A program made the position numbers and the translations under genes. This document shows, piece by piece, positions 20,182-27,781 of a stretch of DNA of 27,781 bases. The notes beneath the pieces are model-generated. The model searched no databases. It was given only the letters and a program-made list of their open reading frames with translations, and was not told where the DNA came from. The number at the start of each line of letters is the position of its first letter. The stretch's first letter is position 1. The stretch covers positions 1 through 27,781 of IMG/VR virus record IMGVR_UViG_3300009194_000042, one strand, 5' to 3'. Origin of the DNA: a virus.

Positions 20182-22512
20182 ATGCAGCGAGACACCAGTA
20201 GTCGGGTCCGTCGCATGAACCTGGATGCGCTGGATACAGCTCCTCGGGTACAAACCACGGTCACCAACCAGAACGTACAGATTGATCGTGGCGATCCTGG
20301 AGCCCCGTACAAGGCTCTCTCGTCCTCCCTGTCGAACTTTTTCAACAAGGGAGCCAACATGCTTCTGGAGAAGCAGCAGGCCGAAACTGAGGCCGAGATA
20401 CGCTTACAGGAGCAGAAAGCCAAGGAGGCAGCGTTCGAGGCTTACACGGAGTTCGCCGCGTTCAAGGAATCAGAATGGGACCCGGATACCCAGGACTTGG
20501 GAGAAGAAGCCAGTCGTATCTTCACTGAGAAGTTCGGTGAGGAACTGTCCGGCTACTCTGTGTTCGATCAGACGCTGCAGCAGTCCTTCGACGCGATGAC
20601 CCGCCAGGACATCGTTCAGGGCAGAGTCTTCCAGGCGCAGCGTCAAGTGAAGAAACTCTCTAGTGACCTGTCGACCGACATCCAGCATAGCTTCGCGGAC
20701 CCGGCTCTGCGGGGTGACGTGAGTTCTGAGGACATCATCGGCTGGGCCAAGCAGATCAGGGAAATTGATAAGTCCCTAACTGATGGTGAGGCCTATGCGT
20801 ACGTCTTCAAGAATCTGTATGACGGAGCCTCTGCCGGTGGCGGGGCAGCTGTCGCACGGTTCTCCAAAGTGTTGAGCGAAGTGCCTGTCGACGAGCGGGG
20901 CAATACGTTTGCCCGCCTGTTCCCCGGTCAGGCTCGGAAGCTGCTCACCTCGCTTACCGCTGATGTCCTGAACAAGGCAACCATCGGCACCCGAGAGTTT
21001 GCCGCCCAGGCCGCGAACAAAGCGGATATGTTGGCTGGTCAGCAGGATGTGGACGGTCTGATCGACTTGATGGGTGACCTGTCGGCTCACGTTTCAGCCA
21101 ACGGCGGGGAGTCTGCTATCGGCCCTGTACGTGAGCGGATCAGTAAACACCTTCAGCAAATCTACGCCCGAGAAACCACGATCAAGAATATCCACGAACT
21201 TGGGCAAGACCCGAGCGTTGTGTCGAATCTGAGTAATGATCAGCTGAATGACCACGTCGGGGACTACCTCAAGCGAACCGGAATGCACGACCTCAAGTCT
21301 CTCGACAGTGAGCGTATCGTTCAGCTCTCCGGGTTCCTGGATAACGTCCAACAAGGTCGTGGTTACCTGCCGGAATCGGTGACCTCCTGGTTCACCACGG
21401 CGGTGGCCCGCGCTGACGATCCCATGGTCATGCAGAACGCGCTCATGCTGGCTGACTCCCTGTCTCCCCAGGCCCGGAAAGAGCTGTTCAAGGGGAACGA
21501 ATACGTCTCCTCAGTGTTGAACGCTTACCGGGACATGAAGGAGTCCGGGGTGGCTAACGCACAGCAATACGTTCGGGAGTTCCTGGAAGACCCGCAGCTG
21601 GCCCAGCGGTACAAAGACTTCAGCTGGGAAAGCTATGAGGTCGAGAACTTCCAGGAGATTCTGGACGACGACCCAATCAGTCCGTTCACCGGGAATGCGG
21701 CTGACGAGATCGTTTCCTACCTGAACGCGGAAGGCGTGGTCGATGACGTTGACGCATGGTCCGACGTACGGCTCACCCCTGCGGCTGCTGACCGGATCGA
21801 GAAGGCGATGAAGCTGCGGGTGCTTCTCCATGAGAAGACCAATGGTTTCGCCTCACGCAGCACCATCACGGACATCCGTAACACGGTCGTCCGGGAACTA
21901 GCGAGAGATGGTCTGGCTGCTCGGAAGGTTAAGGCCGGGGGTTTGATCTCTGCGGATGAATGGGTGATCGACACCTATAACCCGAAACCCACGAACTGGG
22001 GCGGGAAGGATAACTACCTGACTGCCTACGACGACTTCGGTCGGCAGGAGATTCGGGCTCCTCACGTTAACGCAGAGGTGACCAACCCCGCTGGCGTACG
22101 GGAGAACCCTGTGCAGAACCTGCAGATGGCTCTGGACGAGCTTCCTGATTACCTTGAGGGGTTTGACTCGGAGATCATCGGTAAGGAAGTACCGAATGAT
22201 CCGACCGGAGCTTTCATGGTTCATCACCAGTATGACGCCGGTATGCCTACCGTTCCGTTCTACATGCAGCCTGGGTACGCCTATGAAATCAACGGACAGG
22301 AGATTGTCATCCCCGAAGACCTCACGGAGGAGAGTCTGAAACCTTTGGCGGACCTACTGCCCAAGGGTGTCTATCCAGAAGTCGATGAGTTTGGAGGCGG
22401 GGTGAATCTCCTCGTCTATCCACATTATCGAGGTATGGATGACTTCAAGAATATGGAAGCTCTTAAAGCTGGTCCGAAGGAATTGGGCCGACCAGACCGG
22501 CAAGGTCTGTAA
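20182..22512 (+). CDS. Internal virion protein, T7 gp15-like
   Basis: A 776-residue protein (T7 gp15 is 747); start ATG 20182 is chosen because AAAGGAGG (20169-20176) precedes it, while an earlier in-frame start at 20122 lies inside the gp14-like gene. The chain is mostly helical and highly charged, with no membrane segments or enzyme motifs visible, as in gp15, which forms the periplasmic tube during DNA ejection. Its position between gp14-like and gp16-like genes supports the call. Its last 74 nt overlap the lysozyme gene. Confidence 0.85.
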   Translation: MQRDTSSRVRRMNLDALDTAPRVQTTVTNQNVQIDRGDPGAPYKALSSSLSNFFNKGANMLLEKQQAETEAEIRLQEQKAKEAAFEAYTEFAAFKESEWDPDTQDLGEEASRIFTEKFGEELSGYSVFDQTLQQSFDAMTRQDIVQGRVFQAQRQVKKLSSDLSTDIQHSFADPALRGDVSSEDIIGWAKQIREIDKSLTDGEAYAYVFKNLYDGASAGGGAAVARFSKVLSEVPVDERGNTFARLFPGQARKLLTSLTADVLNKATIGTREFAAQAANKADMLAGQQDVDGLIDLMGDLSAHVSANGGESAIGPVRERISKHLQQIYARETTIKNIHELGQDPSVVSNLSNDQLNDHVGDYLKRTGMHDLKSLDSERIVQLSGFLDNVQQGRGYLPESVTSWFTTAVARADDPMVMQNALMLADSLSPQARKELFKGNEYVSSVLNAYRDMKESGVANAQQYVREFLEDPQLAQRYKDFSWESYEVENFQEILDDDPISPFTGNAADEIVSYLNAEGVVDDVDAWSDVRLTPAAADRIEKAMKLRVLLHEKTNGFASRSTITDIRNTVVRELARDGLAARKVKAGGLISADEWVIDTYNPKPTNWGGKDNYLTAYDDFGRQEIRAPHVNAEVTNPAGVRENPVQNLQMALDELPDYLEGFDSEIIGKEVPNDPTGAFMVHHQYDAGMPTVPFYMQPGYAYEINGQEIVIPEDLTEESLKPLADLLPKGVYPEVDEFGGGVNLLVYPHYRGMDDFKNMEALKAGPKELGRPDRQGL

Positions 22513-23335
22513 ACGGTGGGGGCTCTGTGCCCTCACCTACTCCATCATCTTCTCCCTTCTCCTGATCACCGGAGTGCATCACAGCATGGAAGTGAAAGCC
22601 CAAGAGGCCGTTCCGTACAATGCGGAGGCCCTTAACTCTATGCGTCGTCTGTACGAGCGTCAGGGCATGATCTCCTCCACAAAGAATCTCACTACGTTTG
22701 AGAACGTGCAGGATTATGAAGACCCGTCCAAGTACGTTGACGACTTGTATCACGAAGCTGCTGAACGGCATGGCTGGAGCGTCCACGATACAAAGGATCG
22801 CGCCTATAAGCAGGAACGGTTCGAGTTCATTAGTGGTCTGGAAGGCTACCGCCGACAGGTCTACAAGGACACGAAGGGCATCGCCACGATTGGCTACGGC
22901 TTTAACCTTGAAGACCCGGCGAACCGTCGGTTGGCGAAGAATGTCCTGAATATTAACGACTCAGAGTACAGCAAGTTGGTGACGGGCAAGCGTTCAATCA
23001 GTAAGGACGAAGCGCAGGTTCTGTTCGACGCTGCTGTAGCTGAAGCCGAAAAGCAGGTCCGCTCGAAAACCAAAGGTCTGAAGCTCTCCAAGCATGAGCA
23101 TCTGGCCCTGGTGTCGATGGCCTACAACAACCCCTCCCTGCTGGGCCGCGACCTCATGAAGGCGCTCAAACAGAAGGACCGCGAAGCAGCGATCCACGAA
23201 ATCCTCTACAAGTCCAACCGCTCGAAATCCGAAGGGCTGGCGCACCGCCGTTACATGGAAGCCTCCATGTTCGTCGGAATGTCAGACGCAAAGTCTGTCC
23301 TGCCGCCGCTTGAGGATTACATGAGCAATTATTGA
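22439..23335 (+). CDS. Membrane-anchored GH24 (T4-type) lysozyme in the ejection-protein cluster
   Basis: A 298-residue protein starting at ATG 22439 inside the gp15-like gene; CGAGGT is just upstream and no other in-frame ATG or GTG occurs before the membrane segment. Residues 1-27 are basic, 28-46 are hydrophobic (CALTYSIIFSLLLITG), 50-125 are a polar helical linker, and about 128-290 form the lysozyme domain. The GH24 triad has exact spacing: E135, eight residues, D144, five residues, T150, followed by GYGFN. The enzyme cleaves the peptidoglycan glycan. T7 places its peptidoglycan-cutting domain at the N-terminus of gp16; here a separate gene of another fold sits directly before gp16. It may be a virion enzyme, a signal-anchor endolysin, or both. 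Confidence 0.88.
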   Translation: MTSRIWKLLKLVRRNWADQTGKVCKRWGLCALTYSIIFSLLLITGVHHSMEVKAQEAVPYNAEALNSMRRLYERQGMISSTKNLTTFENVQDYEDPSKYVDDLYHEAAERHGWSVHDTKDRAYKQERFEFISGLEGYRRQVYKDTKGIATIGYGFNLEDPANRRLAKNVLNINDSEYSKLVTGKRSISKDEAQVLFDAAVAEAEKQVRSKTKGLKLSKHEHLALVSMAYNNPSLLGRDLMKALKQKDREAAIHEILYKSNRSKSEGLAHRRYMEASMFVGMSDAKSVLPPLEDYMSNY

Positions 23336-23346
23336 TCGAGGTGACC

Positions 23347-26300
23347 ATGGCAGACCCGAGACAGAACTACGCTGAGCAGCGTCGGCGGGAAGCCCTTATG
23401 AGGGAGTCTCAGCTCTCTCAACAAGTTGGAACCCCTAGCAACGTAAAACCTGGGGGACTCGAAACGGCCAAAGCGTTTTTCATCAACCAATCGCTGGTCG
23501 GCTCGTCTCTCGTTTACGGGTCTGACCGGGTCACTGAGAACGCTTTCGCCGGGGAGGCCGAGGAAGGTTTCAACCCGTACACCTACTGGTACGAGAACCG
23601 TGATCGGTTTGAGGACATCGGTCAGTTCATCCAGCAAGGTAAGTTCGACGATGTTCGCAATCCCCTGGCATTCGGCCTGAGAGCTGAGCGATACCGTAAA
23701 GAATTGGAAAACCGGAAGACCGAACAGGGAGGCCCTCTATGGGGTCAACTCCTGGGCATGGGTCTTTCGATGATCGACATCACTTCGCTCATCCCTGGTC
23801 TGGGTCAAATGCGGAAAGCCAAGACCCTTGTTGACCTGATGAAGAACACCGGCAAGGTAGCTGGTTATGGTGCCGGACTGACCGCTGCACAGGAAGTGGC
23901 TCTCCACCAGATGCAGGATCAGCGCACCGTGGAGGAATCCTTGTACGGTATCGGGGCGGGTGCTGCATTCGGTGCAGGTCTTGGAGCCCTGGTATCCGGG
24001 AACCCCAAGTCCATCTTCCACGCCACCAACCCGGATCACCCTCTGACCACGAAGAAGCCTATTGAAATCGGTGAGTGGCGTCCCGGTAAGGACATGCAGG
24101 ATGCCAAGAGAGAGGCAGTCCCGGAGCCTGCCAGTGTTGGCGCAAAGTCTGCCGAGGACTACACGTACAAGATTCGTGGTCAGGATAAGCATGGCAGGGT
24201 CCGTACGTACGGCTCCAAGTTCTTCAACCTGTTCACCCCAGGTGGACGAATGGTCCGCTCCCTGTCCCAGACCGCTCGTAAGGTCTACTACGAGATGGCT
24301 GATTCTCCTCAGACTTTCACCGAGGAGAACCTTCAGGGTGTCGCTCACCATCCGGCTGAGATCACCGCGTCACGCTACTACCAGGACTTTATGGACCTCC
24401 GGGAGGAGGCCGAGATGGCTCTGGTCCAGGTGAACCAGCGGTTGGGCGAGAAGGATTCTGCAGCCAAGCAGGAGGCTAAGTCTCTTGGTGCCCGAGCGGT
24501 TAACTACGGGCGTTCCCTGGCTGGTAAGGAAGAAAATGTCCACTTCAACCCGGTGGAACGCTGGGAGTACAACGAACTGGTTAACTCTGCGTTACACGGC
24601 GGGCTGAACAAACAGCTACGCGATCAGTGGCTCGAACGGTTAGGCAGTGAGGATATGGTCGATGATCTGTTCCAGACTGCTAAGAAATCCGCCAAGGCCG
24701 TCCAAGACCTGAACACCCGGATGGAAAACAAGCTGATCGACGCTGGCCTGTTGGACCCGGACGATGCTCTGGGCGACAAGTTCAAGCTACCTCACATCTG
24801 GGACCACAAAGCAATCCGAGGGTCTTACGGTGAGTTCCGCGCTTGGCTGCTCGACTCGCTGGCTTCACGTCCAACCGATGACTACCTGCAGGAAGTCTGG
24901 AAGATCGACCAGAAGACCTTCGACAAGCTCGGTAAGGAGCCGGTCAAGGCTTACACCTACCCGGAGCGTGGGCAGAAGGCAGAACTGGTCGAGCAGGAAT
25001 TGAGTCCGCTGGAAGGCGAAAAGCTCCGCACTCAGATTCTCGAAGACTGGTCCGGCGAGGAATACGAGCAGATGCTGGCCACGGCACATGCTCGACTGGA
25101 AGACGCCAAGGCTGCTGAGAAGCAGGCCAACAAGGACGTCATCGACATCAACAGGGAGCTGTTCGGGGCTGATGCGAAACTCAAAGGCTCCAAGCTCAAG
25201 AAGGCCCGAGCGGAAATCCGTAAGAAGGAAGCCGATTACCAGTGGTATCAGGCAGAAATCAAGAAGGCCAAGGCTGAGCGTCAACAGCTAATCCGTGCAG
25301 CAGAGGCGGCACGTCAGCAGAAGGTCGACCGACTGACCGCCTACAGTGACGAGGTTCCGACCTCCTCCGCAGATACCTCACTGGACATCACCACGTCCAT
25401 CAGGGAGTCCCGCAGCAAGCGTAACGCTGGTGATGTCGTCTTTGATCGAGTTCGAGGCCCTGAGTCTGGCACAACCAAGCAGATCAAAGGCCGCATCCAG
25501 GAGATCGACAAGCAGGTCGCTGAGTGGACCAAGAAGTCTAACCAGCTGGCTGCGAAGGTGGACGAAGTGAACGCCCGACTGGACGCCGCCGAGGAAGCCT
25601 TTGAGAACGCCAAACGCTGGCGCTCCGAAGTGAAACAGCTCAAGGAGGAAATGCAGCGTGACAGGAACACTGCCCGAAAGGAGCGGCGCTCTGCAGCGAG
25701 AGCTTACAAGGCTGCTGAGAAGCGTCGTCCTATCGACGTGGTTGTGGACGAGATCGTTGAAAAGCTCACACGATCCTCTGAAGTTCCAACAGCCATGCTC
25801 AAGGACCTGGACATTGAATCCGGGCGTCTGAAGAAACGGCAGCTCGATCTGACAGACGAACAGGTGCTTGAAGCTCAACGTAAAGGCTGGCTCCGTTCCG
25901 ATGTCTACGGGGTTCTCGACCGGGCTCATCAAGAGCTGTCGGCCACAATCGCCCTGAAAGAGAAGTTCGGAAGTCACACGCTCCGTGATCAAATCGTGGA
26001 CGTGAAGCGGGAGTACGACGAGATCATCGAACAGCGCAGACTGGAAGGTGACTCCGAGAAGAATCTCGCACGGCTGGCTAATGAGCGTGACCGCGTGGTT
26101 AAGGACATCGAGGGTCTGCGTGACCGGCTGAAAGGTCACTATCGGATACCTGATGATCCTGAGTCCCTGACCTACTGGATATTCGACCGGTTCAGGGAGT
26201 TCAACTTTGCGCGGTTCGGTGCCGGGTTCCTGATCTCGTCTCTGACTGACCTTGCCTCTGTGTCTCTCCACAAGATAGGCGCAGCCCCGGTCTTTCAGAA

Positions 26301-27405
26301 GAAGTACCGTAAGGCGGTCGCAGAGGCGATGCGTGGTGCCCGCTCCGATGAGCTACGCCGAATAGTACAGGCCCTGGAACGCTCAATGCACCATAGCCGA
26401 GCGTCCACAATCGCTGGCGTGGATCAATCTCACGCAGCTGCTGGTCTGGGTCACGTTGGCTCCCGGAAGCATCGCATCACGTCTGCCATCGAACGGTTCA
26501 CCAGAGGCACCTCTGAGTCGATGAACTTCGTCTCTGGGATGCAGTGGTGGAACGAGCGGTGGAAAGCCCTGGCGCTGATCCACATGCAGGACAATGTGGT
26601 CCGTAACATCGACGATCTTCTGGCTGCAGTGTCTTCCAAGTCGAAGACCAAAGAGCAGATCACGCTGACAGACAAACTGACCAGCGTTGGGCTCGGCACC
26701 GAGGAACTCACGTTGATCAAGCGGCAGCTGGAGAAGCATCCGCCGGTCGAGCAGGACGGTGTGTTCGAGCTGGGCATGGCCCGTTGGATGGACACCGAGG
26801 AGGGTCGACTGGCTGCGGATTACATGCAAGAAGCGATGATCCGTGAGGCAAACCGGGCGATCAACTCCCCAGGCATTGCGGACACTCCGTTGTTCATGTC
26901 CGGGCCGTTCGGCAAGACCCTCATGCAGTTCCAGACCTACTCGTTCACCTTCGTTAACCGGTTCATGAATCCGGCCATGCGTCGGATGCTGGACCAGCAG
27001 GACATGCAGACCATCTTCTCGATGGCTCATTTGGCCATGATGGCGTCTGCCGTTGTGACCATCAAAGACCTGCAGCGAGGTGAAGACCCAACGGAGCGCA
27101 CAGCTCAGCAGTGGATTCACGACGTCATGGACCGTTCAGGTTTCCTGGCGATGTACTCCCCGTATGTCGCTCTGGCAAGCCAAGCGTTGGGCGGTACGAC
27201 TCCCAGTCGGTACTACTCCAACACCTTCGGTAACCAGATGTTTGGCCCGTCGTTCTCCGCGATCACTGATCTGGGGAGCATGGGGTTGACCATCGTTGAC
27301 CCGGAGGAGTCACCAAGCTGGAGCGACGTGCAACGCCTCATGGTCTACAAGCCGTTCCTCGACGTGATCGAGCGGGCTGCAGCTATCTCAGCGGATGAAG
27401 ACTAA
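23347..27405 (+). CDS. Internal virion protein, T7 gp16-like, without transglycosylase domain
   Basis: A 1352-residue protein (T7 gp16 is 1318) starting at ATG 23347 behind CGAGGTGA, 11 nt after the lysozyme stop. Two hydrophobic Gly/Ala-rich stretches lie near 128-155 and 172-217. Long charged coiled-coil segments occupy about 575-660, 711-795 and 880-933. A membrane-like segment FGAGFLISSLTDLASVSL lies near 955-973, and a Phe-rich TLMQFQTYSFTFVNRFM segment near 1192-1208. No lytic transglycosylase motif is seen at the N-terminus, unlike T7 gp16. In T7 this protein spans the inner membrane and helps pull in DNA. Position, size and C-terminal features support the call. Confidence 0.88.
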   Translation: MADPRQNYAEQRRREALMRESQLSQQVGTPSNVKPGGLETAKAFFINQSLVGSSLVYGSDRVTENAFAGEAEEGFNPYTYWYENRDRFEDIGQFIQQGKFDDVRNPLAFGLRAERYRKELENRKTEQGGPLWGQLLGMGLSMIDITSLIPGLGQMRKAKTLVDLMKNTGKVAGYGAGLTAAQEVALHQMQDQRTVEESLYGIGAGAAFGAGLGALVSGNPKSIFHATNPDHPLTTKKPIEIGEWRPGKDMQDAKREAVPEPASVGAKSAEDYTYKIRGQDKHGRVRTYGSKFFNLFTPGGRMVRSLSQTARKVYYEMADSPQTFTEENLQGVAHHPAEITASRYYQDFMDLREEAEMALVQVNQRLGEKDSAAKQEAKSLGARAVNYGRSLAGKEENVHFNPVERWEYNELVNSALHGGLNKQLRDQWLERLGSEDMVDDLFQTAKKSAKAVQDLNTRMENKLIDAGLLDPDDALGDKFKLPHIWDHKAIRGSYGEFRAWLLDSLASRPTDDYLQEVWKIDQKTFDKLGKEPVKAYTYPERGQKAELVEQELSPLEGEKLRTQILEDWSGEEYEQMLATAHARLEDAKAAEKQANKDVIDINRELFGADAKLKGSKLKKARAEIRKKEADYQWYQAEIKKAKAERQQLIRAAEAARQQKVDRLTAYSDEVPTSSADTSLDITTSIRESRSKRNAGDVVFDRVRGPESGTTKQIKGRIQEIDKQVAEWTKKSNQLAAKVDEVNARLDAAEEAFENAKRWRSEVKQLKEEMQRDRNTARKERRSAARAYKAAEKRRPIDVVVDEIVEKLTRSSEVPTAMLKDLDIESGRLKKRQLDLTDEQVLEAQRKGWLRSDVYGVLDRAHQELSATIALKEKFGSHTLRDQIVDVKREYDEIIEQRRLEGDSEKNLARLANERDRVVKDIEGLRDRLKGHYRIPDDPESLTYWIFDRFREFNFARFGAGFLISSLTDLASVSLHKIGAAPVFQKKYRKAVAEAMRGARSDELRRIVQALERSMHHSRASTIAGVDQSHAAAGLGHVGSRKHRITSAIERFTRGTSESMNFVSGMQWWNERWKALALIHMQDNVVRNIDDLLAAVSSKSKTKEQITLTDKLTSVGLGTEELTLIKRQLEKHPPVEQDGVFELGMARWMDTEEGRLAADYMQEAMIREANRAINSPGIADTPLFMSGPFGKTLMQFQTYSFTFVNRFMNPAMRRMLDQQDMQTIFSMAHLAMMASAVVTIKDLQRGEDPTERTAQQWIHDVMDRSGFLAMYSPYVALASQALGGTTPSRYYSNTFGNQMFGPSFSAITDLGSMGLTIVDPEESPSWSDVQRLMVYKPFLDVIERAAAISADED

Positions 27406-27441
27406 GGGGACCGCAATGGTCCCCACGTTTCAGGAAGAAAC
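27406..27441 (+). promoter_or_regulatory. Two tandem hairpins before the tail fibre gene
   Basis: GGGGACC (27406-27412) pairs with GGTCCCC (27418-27424) around GCAAT. GTTTC (27427-27431) then pairs with GAAAC (27437-27441), holding AGGAA of the ribosome site in the loop, two bases before ATG 27444. The first starts right at the gp16-like stop. They could be a weak terminator or a processing site plus a translation-tuning element. Confidence 0.5.
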
Positions 27442-27443
27442 AC

Positions 27444-27781
27444 ATGGCCCAATATCAACCTTCAGTAATCGTACTGGATGGTTCGACTTGGCAATTCCCT
27501 GTCCCCTTTGCATACGAAGATAAATCCTACGTAGTCGTCAAGGTTGACGGGGTGGAGGTTCCGTACGATTGGGTGGATGACTCGACGGTCATCATCTCCT
27601 CCGGCTACTTCCCAGGCCAAGTTCTTACCATCGAGAGACAAACCTCTCCGCACAACAGGCTGGTGTCATTCAGTCTACCTGGATCTGTCACCCAGGCCTC
27701 TCTTGAACGTGACTCGAAGCAAGCGTTTGCCCTTATTCAGGAGGCGATGGCCGAGGCTTTAAGCGCCCTGCGTATGGGCGA
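27444..27781 (+). CDS. Tail fibre protein, T7 gp17-like N-terminal domain, partial
   Basis: The frame is open from ATG 27444 to the window end (112 codons visible). The start MAQYQPSVIVLDGSTWQFPV, then PFAYEDKSYVVVKVDG, ERQTSPHNRLVSFSLPGS and an Ala/Glu helix (QAFALIQEAMAEAL) follow the T7 gp17 N-terminal domain block by block (LDGSNRDFNIPFEY, RRVTSTTDRLVDF, DGS). That domain attaches the fibre to the tail; the receptor-binding part lies outside the window. Its place after the gp16-like gene agrees with T7 gene order. Confidence 0.9.
   Translation, partial: MAQYQPSVIVLDGSTWQFPVPFAYEDKSYVVVKVDGVEVPYDWVDDSTVIISSGYFPGQVLTIERQTSPHNRLVSFSLPGSVTQASLERDSKQAFALIQEAMAEALSALRMG

Noticed and set aside
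26383-27120. 245-codon minus-strand ORF opposite the gp16-like gene
   Set aside because: Shadow frame; Cys/His/Arg-rich composition results from reverse reading of a GC-rich gene.
1-27781. CRISPR array, integrase, repressor or attachment site
   Set aside because: No regularly spaced repeats and no lysogeny genes were seen; the gene set is that of a lytic phage.

Overview
The window is a contiguous part of a lytic, T7-like podovirus genome (Autographiviridae type). All supported genes lie on the + strand, are tightly packed, often overlap start-to-stop, and usually have strong AGGAGG-type ribosome binding sites. The first 66 bases encode the C-terminus of a single-subunit RNA polymerase, and the order of replication and structural genes follows T7 (2.5-3-4-5-6-7.3-8-9-10-11-12-14-15-16-17). 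The coding DNA is GC-rich. The host cannot be read from this window; the B12-dependent ribonucleotide reductase, ThyX and MazG genes resemble those of aquatic podoviruses of Pseudomonadota, but that is inference.

Layout. 1-5954 is the replication block: RNA polymerase end, ssDNA-binding protein, RusA resolvase (in place of T7 endonuclease I), a 114-nt gap with an orphan Shine-Dalgarno and a terminator where T7 carries its 3.5 lysozyme, primase-helicase, a LAGLIDADG endonuclease, and a DNA polymerase split by a group I intron that carries an HNH endonuclease. 5964-11781 is a DNA-precursor block: a small acidic protein, 5'-3' exonuclease, a small basic protein, a candidate 27-residue lipoprotein, ThyX, an exported Cys-containing protein, an Nmad1/DUF1599-like protein, MazG, a CGPC redoxin, a second LAGLIDADG endonuclease, and a class II RNR whose start overlaps that endonuclease. 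11862-12737 holds a small protein, a GNAT acetyltransferase and a proline-rich 7.3-like protein. 12747-27781 is the virion block: portal, scaffold, a 556-nt structured non-coding stretch, capsid, a strong terminator, tail tube A and B, three internal virion proteins with a separate GH24 lysozyme between the second and third, and the start of the tail fibre.

How the parts work together. The phage polymerase would transcribe the late genes. SSB, primase-helicase, polymerase, exonuclease and RusA form the replication and recombination machinery. RNR, redoxin, MazG and ThyX supply dNTPs. The most notable parts are (i) the intron, placed exactly between the His and catalytic Asp codons of polymerase motif C; (ii) three homing endonucleases of two families beside DNA-metabolism genes; (iii) a membrane-anchored lysozyme moved into the ejection-protein cluster while the T7 lysozyme position is empty; (iv) a long hairpin-rich leader before the capsid gene; and (v) two candidate envelope-directed small proteins beside thyX.
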